Shown: positions 5,072-10,027 of the stretch, in pieces
Layout of the letters: each line of letters opens with the position of its first letter
Position numbering within the stretch: the first letter of the stretch is position 1
NCBI GenBank assembly: GCA_028705705.1
Contig: JAQWCZ010000054.1
Location: 1-10,027 of the forward strand
Source: Paludibacter sp.
GTDB taxonomy: Bacteria; Bacteroidota; Bacteroidia; Bacteroidales; Paludibacteraceae
Length of the DNA stretch: 10,027 nucleotides
Direction: 5' to 3'
Position numbers and translations under genes: made by a program
The notes under the pieces: generated by a model
What the model was told of the DNA's origin: nothing
What the model saw: only the letters and a program-made list of their open reading frames with translations
Database searches by the model: none

Positions 5072-5144
5072 GCGGAAGTAGCTCAGTTGATAGAGCATTA
5101 GCCTTCCAAGCTGAGGGTCGCGGGTTTGAGCCCCGTCTTCCGCT
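5072..5144 (+). tRNA. tRNA-Gly (anticodon TCC)
   Basis: Acceptor GCGGAAG pairs with CTTCCGC (5137-5143); the D arm is GCTC/GAGC; anticodon stem TTAGC/GCTGA encloses CTTCCAA with TCC at 5105-5107; the T arm is GCGGG/CCCCG around TTTGAGC. Discriminator T5144 is usual for bacterial glycine tRNAs, and CCA is not encoded. No promoter of its own is visible, so it is probably cotranscribed with tRNA-Tyr. Confidence 0.97.
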
Positions 5145-5197
5145 CATACGGAGTCAGTGATGACTTCATAAGAGCATTTACAAATGCTGTAAATATC

Positions 5198-5235
5198 AAA
5201 AAAGAAGCTGTTTCATTAGATCAGCTTCTTTTTTT
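5198..5235 (+). terminator. Terminator of the tRNA-Tyr - tRNA-Gly transcript
   Basis: AAAAAAGAAGCTG (5198-5210) pairs with CAGCTTCTTTTTT after an 11-base loop and ends in a T run. Two smaller hairpins precede it: 5152-5165 (AGTCA/TGACT) and 5173-5188 (AGCATTT/AAATGCT). Confidence 0.9.
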
Positions 5236-5261
5236 ATACGCAACAATCTTTGATTTTTCGT

Positions 5262-5301
5262 AAAAAAAAGAGGCTACCTAATCTATAGGAATAGCCCCTT
5301 T
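5262..5301 (-). terminator. Terminator of prs
   Basis: On the minus strand AAAGGGGCTA (5301-5292) pairs over 10 bp (one G-U) with TAGCCTCTTT (5276-5267), with an inner CCTA/TAGG, and then runs into eight Ts. It lies 20 bases after the prs stop. Confidence 0.88.
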
Positions 5302-5321
5302 GTAATGCTTATAAGATATCA

Positions 5322-6269
5322 TTATTTAATTATATACTGCTCCGAAATTGAACGGTGTGTCTGAACCCTTTCAATTGTATCTGCAAACATATCAGCACAA
5401 GAAAGAATTTTAACTTTTTCGCATCTTTTACAGTCGAAAGGAATGGAATCTGTAAAAGCAATCTCATTTAAAGCAGATTTCATGATTTTTTCAGAAGCAG
5501 GTCCCGACATAACGCCATGTGTTACAATTGCCCGAACCGACTTGGCACCTGCTGCCATCATTAAATCGGCTGCCATACACAATGTACCGGCAGTGTCAAC
5601 CATATCATCCACAATAATCACATCTTTGCCTTCCACTTCACCGATGATGCGCATTTCACCTACCACATTGGCTTTTTCACGGGTTTTGTGACATAATACC
5701 ATAGGTACGTCTAAATGACGGGAATAAGTGCCTGCACGTTTTGAACCGCCCACATCCGGAGATGCAATTACCAGATTTTCAAGTTTAAGTGATTCAATGT
5801 AGGGTATAAAAATACGTGATGCATACAAATGGTCAACCGGCACATCGAAAAAGCCCTGAATTTGGTCGGCATGTAAGTCCATGGTAATTACCCTGTCGAT
5901 TCCGGCTACGCTCAATAAATCAGCAATCAGTTTAGCTCCGATAGAGACACGGGCTTTGTCTTTCCTGTCCTGTCGCGCCCAACCGAAGTAGGGAATTACA
6001 GCGATGATTTTATAAGCAGATGCCCTTTTCGCAGCATCTATCATCAACAACAATTCCATTAAATTGTCGGAATTCGGGAAGGTTGACTGAATTAGATAAA
6101 TGTACTGTCCACGGATTGACTCCTCATAAGAAACGGCAAACTCTCCGTCGGCGAAATGTTCAACAATCATATTCCCGAGAGGAGAGCCCAGACTTTTACA
6201 GATTTTTTCTGCAAGATATCGGCTGTTTGTGCCTGAAAATACCTTGAATTGTGACGTTGGTGCAGTCAT
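5322..6269 (-). CDS. prs: Ribose-phosphate pyrophosphokinase (PRPP synthetase)
   Basis: The enzyme makes PRPP from ribose 5-phosphate and ATP for purine, pyrimidine, NAD, histidine and tryptophan synthesis. The protein has 315 residues, the usual length. Visible motifs are FADGE at 39-43, FPNSDNLMELL at 64-74, the catalytic flexible loop segment YFGWARQDRK at 94-103 (Trp97 where many enzymes have Tyr), MDLHADQIQGFF at 130-141 with the metal-binding His133, SPDVGGSKRA at 170-179, and the PRPP-binding loop VIIVDDMVDTAGTL at 217-230. The C-terminal THRSISEQY is also typical. The start at 6267-6269 gives a normal N-terminus (MTAPTSQFKVFSG). It stands alone, with a promoter-like element upstream on its strand and a strong terminator, and it is divergent from malQ. 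Confidence 0.98.
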   Translation of the reverse strand: MTAPTSQFKVFSGTNSRYLAEKICKSLGSPLGNMIVEHFADGEFAVSYEESIRGQYIYLIQSTFPNSDNLMELLLMIDAAKRASAYKIIAVIPYFGWARQDRKDKARVSIGAKLIADLLSVAGIDRVITMDLHADQIQGFFDVPVDHLYASRIFIPYIESLKLENLVIASPDVGGSKRAGTYSRHLDVPMVLCHKTREKANVVGEMRIIGEVEGKDVIIVDDMVDTAGTLCMAADLMMAAGAKSVRAIVTHGVMSGPASEKIMKSALNEIAFTDSIPFDCKRCEKVKILSCADMFADTIERVQTHRSISEQYIIK

Positions 6270-6305
6270 GAAATTTGCGTAAAAAAAGTTTTTATATTTT
6301 TTTTA

Positions 6306-6313
6306 CAAAAGTA
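6306..6313 (-). promoter_or_regulatory. Promoter -7 element of prs
   Basis: The minus strand reads TACTTTTG, a full TAnnTTTG match, 36 bases before the prs start codon. No clear TTTG is found at the expected -33 distance. Confidence 0.55.
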
Positions 6314-6379
6314 CTATTTTATCCCTTAAATCCCTAAAAGATTTTCAAATTATTTTTTTAATTTTTTTGTTGATTTTTG

Positions 6380-6389
6380 CAAACGTTTG
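6380..6389. promoter_or_regulatory. Palindromic operator candidate upstream of malQ
   Basis: CAAACGTTTG is a perfect 10-base palindrome with a central CG in an otherwise AT-rich 248-base intergenic region. This form is typical of operators for LacI-family sugar regulators. It lies 129 bases before the malQ start and upstream of the possible promoter at 6446, and 67 bases from the prs -7 element. No regulator gene is in the window. Confidence 0.4.
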
Positions 6390-6445
6390 AAATGTATTTT
6401 TATCACTTTTTTTACCATTTAAATCGTTATTGCTTCTTTTCAGTA

Positions 6446-6453
6446 TATTTTTG
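6446..6453 (+). promoter_or_regulatory. Possible malQ promoter -7 element
   Basis: TATTTTTG matches TAnnTTTG in AT-rich sequence, but there is no -33 TTTG at the normal distance. It overlaps the first of two near-identical 13-base direct repeats, TTTGAATCTGAAA (6450-6462) and TTTGATTCTGAAA (6475-6487), 25 bases apart. Confidence 0.35.
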
Positions 6454-6517
6454 AATCTGAAACATCAGAAATCATTTGATTCTGAAAGTTTTAATACATT
6501 GTTAAAGTTAATGATCC

Positions 6518-9208
6518 ATGAAGATACATTTTAAAATTCAATACCATACTTATTGGGGACAACGATTATTAGTTTCAGGAAATATACCGGCTTTAGGTAA
6601 TGGCGATTTTACTAAAGCGCTTAGCCTGAGTTTCGCCTTTCCTGAAAACTGGTCAGGTGCAGCGGATGTGTCAACCGATGAATTAAAGAATCTTCAGTAT
6701 AAATATATTTTACTGAATGAAAATACCGGACAATATACTGAAGAGTGGAATGCAGGACGGAAGATTGATATGGATAACAACAGTATTGGTTATTTGTTTT
6801 GTTATGATCAATGGAATGCTCCCAATGCACTTGAGAATACTTTTCTGACTGCGCCTTTTAAGGAAGTGCTGCTAAAAGACGAACATCCGGCGACAGAAGC
6901 TGAGTGCCCGGCAAAATACACCCATGTTTTTCGTGTGAAAGCTCCGTTGTTACATAAGAATCAGGTGTTATGTGTTGTAGGTAATTGTAAAGTTCTTGGC
7001 AATTGGTCAACTCAACATCCTACTCTTTTGACCAAAACGGATGGAGGCTGGGAAGTCAGACTGGATTTGTCGAAATATCAGGGTGAAGTGCATTATAAAT
7101 ATGGTTTTTATGATGCGGAAGATAAACGGTTTTGTTATTTTGAAAGTGGACCGGATCGGGTAACTTACGTCATGAATGATAAAAAAAGCAAGGTCATACA
7201 TCATGATGGTTTTGTCAGAATGGATGGTGAAAAATTCCGTGGCGCCGGGGTAGGTTTACCTGTTTTCAGCATTCGTACAAAGAAAAGTTTTGGTGTGGGT
7301 GATTTTGGGGATTTAAAGTTATTCATTGATTGGGCAACAAAGGTTGGGTTAAAACTAATCCAGGTTCTGCCGTTGAACGATACCATTGGTACTCATACTG
7401 ATGCGGATGTACTCCCTTATGCAGCGATTACTGCTTTTGCACTGAATCCGCTTTTCCTGAATTTACCGGCTATGGGGAAATTGCCGGCTGCACATCCCTT
7501 GCAAAAAGCATACAAACAAAAACAAGTTGAACTGAATGCCAAAGATTTAATAGAATTTTTGGAAGTAGTAAATTTTAAACTGGAATACGCCAAAGCTCTT
7601 TGTCAGATTCAACAAAATAAGTTTTTAAAGCATAAATCGTTTCAAACTTTCTTTGAAGAAAACAAATATTGGCTCGAACCTTATGCCGCTTTTTGTGTAC
7701 TCAGGGATTTGTACGGAACTGCTGATTACCGGAAATGGAAAGAATATGCTGTTTTCGATGCAGAAAAGTTGAAGAAATTGTGTTCTCCTGATCATACGCA
7801 TTATGATGCAGTGGTGGTAAATTATTTCATTCAGTACCATTTGCATGTTCAATTGTCGGAAGCGCATGATTATGCACATGAGAATGGCGTTGTATTGAAA
7901 GGTGACATCCCGATTGGTGTAAACCGCAATTCGGTGGACACCTGGGTGAATCCGGAATTGTTTAACCTGAACAGGCAAGCCGGTGCACCTCCTGATATGT
8001 TCGCCGTGAAGGGTCAGAACTGGGAGTTACCAACTTATAACTGGGATACCATTCAACGGAGCGATTTCGATTGGTGGAAAAAACGTTTCGCACAGATGTC
8101 CCATTATTTCGATACTTTCCGTATTGATCATATCCTTGGTTTCTTCCGTATCTGGCAAATCCCAATGAATCAGGTGGAAGGCATCATGGGACATCTTTAT
8201 CCTTCTATACCCGTTCATATCAATGAGTTTCAGGAAAAAGGAGTATGGTTTGACTACAATCGTTTCTGCAAACCCTACATCACCGATAATATCCTTTGGG
8301 AAATATTCCGGGATGATGCTGTTTGGGTAAAAGCTAACTGTTTACAAATAGAAGATGGATGGGTGTTGCGGTTGAAACCTCAGTTTACCTGTCAGCAGGA
8401 AGTGGAAAAAATGTTTCTAGCCGGTACCATCAGTGAAAATATTAAATGGGGACTGTTCGATTTGATTTCCAATGTCTTGTTTTTTGAAGTAGAAGGAAGT
8501 AATGGAACGCAGTTTTACCCTCGTTTTGGCATGCAAACACTCATGACGTTTCGGGATTTGGATGACCATACCAAACAAAAATTAGAAGAAATTTATGTGG
8601 ATTATTTTTTCAAGCGTCAGGATGCTTACTGGTATAAATCCGGAATGGAAAAATTGCCGGCATTAAAACGCTCAACGAATATGCTTATTTGTGGAGAGGA
8701 CCTTGGCATGATGACCCAGTGTGTTACCGATGTAATGCAGGAATTGGGAATCCTGAGTCTGGAAGTACAGCGCGCACCAAAAACCAATAAAATTGAATTT
8801 TTCCATCCGGCTGATGCACCTTATCTTTCGGTCGTAACTCCATCGACCCACGATATGAGTACGATAAGAGGTTGGTGGGAAGAGGACAGAGGTGTGACGC
8901 AACGTTTCTACAACCAACAATTGGGTCACTGGGGTGAAGCGCCTTATTTCTGCGAATGGTGGATTTGCCGCGATATCCTGGTTCAACATCTGTATTCGCC
9001 TGCTATGTGGGCTATTTTTCAGATGCAGGATTTACTCAGTATCTCAGACAAACTACGGAGAGAAAATCCGCACGATGAACGAATCAATGTTCCCTCTAAT
9101 TCCAAATTCAGTTGGAGATACCGGTTGCACATCAACCTGGAGGATTTGCTCGAAGAAGATGAATACAACGAAGAGCTGAAAAATCATATTCGTCAGGCCG
9201 GAAGGTAA
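6518..9208 (+). CDS. malQ: 4-alpha-glucanotransferase (amylomaltase), DPE2-like with N-terminal starch-binding domains
   Basis: This is a GH77 enzyme that moves glucan chains between maltose, maltodextrins and glycogen-type acceptors. The N-terminal 1-235 region looks like two CBM20-type starch-binding modules: one from IHFKIQYHTYWGQRLLVSGNI (3-23) to about 115, and a second starting YTHVFRVKAP near 134, with VVGNCKVLGNWS (152-163) and HYKYGF. GH77 follows from about 240 (GVGLPVFSIRTKKSFGVGDFGD). Catalytic residues are Asp537 in FRIDHILGFFRIW (nucleophile), Glu727 in CGEDLGM (acid/base) and Asp779 in STHDMSTIRGWW. Most bacterial MalQ proteins are 500-700 residues; 896 residues, the double CBM20 and an extra helical block (about 345-460) match the plant cytosolic DPE2 plan. 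A cytoplasmic location is inferred because there is no signal peptide. The protein appears intact. It stands alone and converges on sprA. Confidence 0.96.
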   Translation: MKIHFKIQYHTYWGQRLLVSGNIPALGNGDFTKALSLSFAFPENWSGAADVSTDELKNLQYKYILLNENTGQYTEEWNAGRKIDMDNNSIGYLFCYDQWNAPNALENTFLTAPFKEVLLKDEHPATEAECPAKYTHVFRVKAPLLHKNQVLCVVGNCKVLGNWSTQHPTLLTKTDGGWEVRLDLSKYQGEVHYKYGFYDAEDKRFCYFESGPDRVTYVMNDKKSKVIHHDGFVRMDGEKFRGAGVGLPVFSIRTKKSFGVGDFGDLKLFIDWATKVGLKLIQVLPLNDTIGTHTDADVLPYAAITAFALNPLFLNLPAMGKLPAAHPLQKAYKQKQVELNAKDLIEFLEVVNFKLEYAKALCQIQQNKFLKHKSFQTFFEENKYWLEPYAAFCVLRDLYGTADYRKWKEYAVFDAEKLKKLCSPDHTHYDAVVVNYFIQYHLHVQLSEAHDYAHENGVVLKGDIPIGVNRNSVDTWVNPELFNLNRQAGAPPDMFAVKGQNWELPTYNWDTIQRSDFDWWKKRFAQMSHYFDTFRIDHILGFFRIWQIPMNQVEGIMGHLYPSIPVHINEFQEKGVWFDYNRFCKPYITDNILWEIFRDDAVWVKANCLQIEDGWVLRLKPQFTCQQEVEKMFLAGTISENIKWGLFDLISNVLFFEVEGSNGTQFYPRFGMQTLMTFRDLDDHTKQKLEEIYVDYFFKRQDAYWYKSGMEKLPALKRSTNMLICGEDLGMMTQCVTDVMQELGILSLEVQRAPKTNKIEFFHPADAPYLSVVTPSTHDMSTIRGWWEEDRGVTQRFYNQQLGHWGEAPYFCEWWICRDILVQHLYSPAMWAIFQMQDLLSISDKLRRENPHDERINVPSNSKFSWRYRLHINLEDLLEEDEYNEELKNHIRQAGR

Positions 9209-9224
9209 GCTATAAGTATTTCCC

Positions 9225-10027
9225 TTATCTTGTCAACATGAATTTAAAACTAACCCCGAAATTACTGGATGATACCGGGAATGAAGACGAAATAAGAGGG
9301 GTGCTTACTTGCCGGTCGTAAAACAGCTGGATATTTACTTTGGAACTGAAAACATAATCAGCCATAATTTTCATCGTCAGCAACTTGTTTCCACTCGATG
9401 CTTGTGTCAAACCTTCATCAATTTTACGCAACAGTGATTTAATATCTTTATAAGAAAAATCTGCATTGATTTTCAGATCATTTTTAATTCTGGATTGTGA
9501 ATTGTTTTTTAGTTTCAGGATAACATCAAAATCTTTCACAACATAACCGAAACCAATGACAAACTCATCTGTCATCGCATCAATCAATTGTGTATTCGAA
9601 AGGTTCAAAGCCAGGTTGCGTTGTTTCTTGTATTCCAGCTTGGTTGTCATACTGTTTTTGAGGGCAGCGTTAACACCGATTAAAGGACTGAACTGTTCTG
9701 TCAACGATACCGATGAAATGTCGTAAGGCGATGCCGGAATTGGATTATTTGATTGTACATCCCGGATGTATCCGAGTGCATTATCATCATTACCCATTGC
9801 CACCCAAGTGGAGTAGGATGTATATGAACCGATGCTATAACGGCAGGTGTAAGCATGTGTAATACTGATAGAACGGAATTTATCCTTTATCCAGGGAATG
9901 CGGGATAAACCATCGTAATTGGCACGCCAGTTGGGTAAAATACTGAGGATGGATAAGAATGGTTTTGTTTCCATCCTGTCAGGTTTTCTTCCGGTATAAG
10001 CTGATAAAAATGCAGGGATCAATACTT
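9225..10027 (-). CDS. sprA: SprA/Sov, type IX secretion outer-membrane translocon, C-terminal part, cut by window edge
   Basis: The frame is open from the right edge to a TAA at 9225-9227 and gives 267 codons. The segment reads like the SprA C-terminus: VLIPAFLSAYTG, LPNWRANYDGLSRIPWIKDKFRSISITHAY, YDISSVSLTEQFSPLIGV, MTTKLEYKKQRNLALNLSNTQL and DEFVIGFGY, ending in alternating beta-barrel strands (NFGVSFKFMLTR). SprA is the very large (over 2000 residues) barrel through which type IX cargo crosses the outer membrane, also needed for gliding in flavobacteria and for gingipain export in Porphyromonas. Only the last tenth or so is visible. The stop is 16 bases from the malQ stop, so the two genes converge with no room for a separate hairpin terminator. 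Confidence 0.95.
   Translation of the reverse strand, partial: VLIPAFLSAYTGRKPDRMETKPFLSILSILPNWRANYDGLSRIPWIKDKFRSISITHAYTCRYSIGSYTSYSTWVAMGNDDNALGYIRDVQSNNPIPASPYDISSVSLTEQFSPLIGVNAALKNSMTTKLEYKKQRNLALNLSNTQLIDAMTDEFVIGFGYVVKDFDVILKLKNNSQSRIKNDLKINADFSYKDIKSLLRKIDEGLTQASSGNKLLTMKIMADYVFSSKVNIQLFYDRQVSTPLISSSFPVSSSNFGVSFKFMLTR

Noticed and set aside
4993..5144. Integrase attachment site at tRNA-Gly
   Set aside because: The duplicated part is the 5' end, not the 3' end, and there is no integrase or other mobile gene nearby.
7625..7978. 117-residue and other minus-strand frames inside malQ
   Set aside because: The malQ frame is continuous with catalytic residues in place; the antisense frames show no recognisable motif.

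Overview
The window reads as a chromosomal segment of a member of the Bacteroidetes, most likely the Bacteroidales. Supporting signs are repeated matches to the Bacteroidetes promoter (TTTG about 19-20 bases before TAnnTTTG), AT-rich leaders without strong Shine-Dalgarno sites, a SprA-type secretion protein, a DPE2-like 4-alpha-glucanotransferase with an N-terminal starch-binding region, and a short SRP RNA. Most of the sequence is housekeeping. The unusual material lies in the non-coding stretches.

Layout. Positions 1-1562 (minus strand): a ruvX-def pair with overlapping stop and start codons, then, after a 15-bp tandem repeat, the 5' part of nrfA (cytochrome c nitrite reductase), which runs off the left edge. 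Positions 1598-2831 (plus): a complete single-gene cobalamin-riboswitch unit made of promoter, aptamer, DUF4465 lipoprotein and terminator. Positions 2894-3155 (plus): promoter, SRP RNA, tRNA-Thr(UGU) only 4 bases later, and a long hairpin terminator. Positions 3190-3378: no convincing protein, but nested complementary arms outline a structured RNA of about 190 nt, probably on the minus strand, with an architecture resembling 6S RNA. Positions 3492-4762 (plus): a membrane-anchored TPR protein followed at 6 bases by ribH (lumazine synthase). Positions 4755-5235 (plus): promoter, tRNA-Tyr, AT-rich palindromic spacer, a broken copy of the tRNA-Gly 5' end with an inverted copy of its D arm, intact tRNA-Gly(UCC), and terminator. 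Positions 5262-6313 (minus): prs with its own terminator and promoter. Positions 6380-9208 (plus): a CAAACGTTTG palindrome and a 896-residue malQ. Positions 9225-10027 (minus): the 3' end of sprA, convergent with malQ at a 16-base gap.

Functional picture. RuvX, Def, SRP RNA, the tRNAs, RibH and Prs serve basic information processing and cofactor or nucleotide synthesis. NrfA points to anaerobic nitrite ammonification. The DUF4465 unit points to cobamide-responsive surface or envelope biology. MalQ points to maltose or glycogen metabolism. SprA points to type IX secretion. The best leads are the 6S-like RNA candidate, the rearranged tRNA-Gly fragment and the lone riboswitch-controlled DUF4465 lipoprotein.
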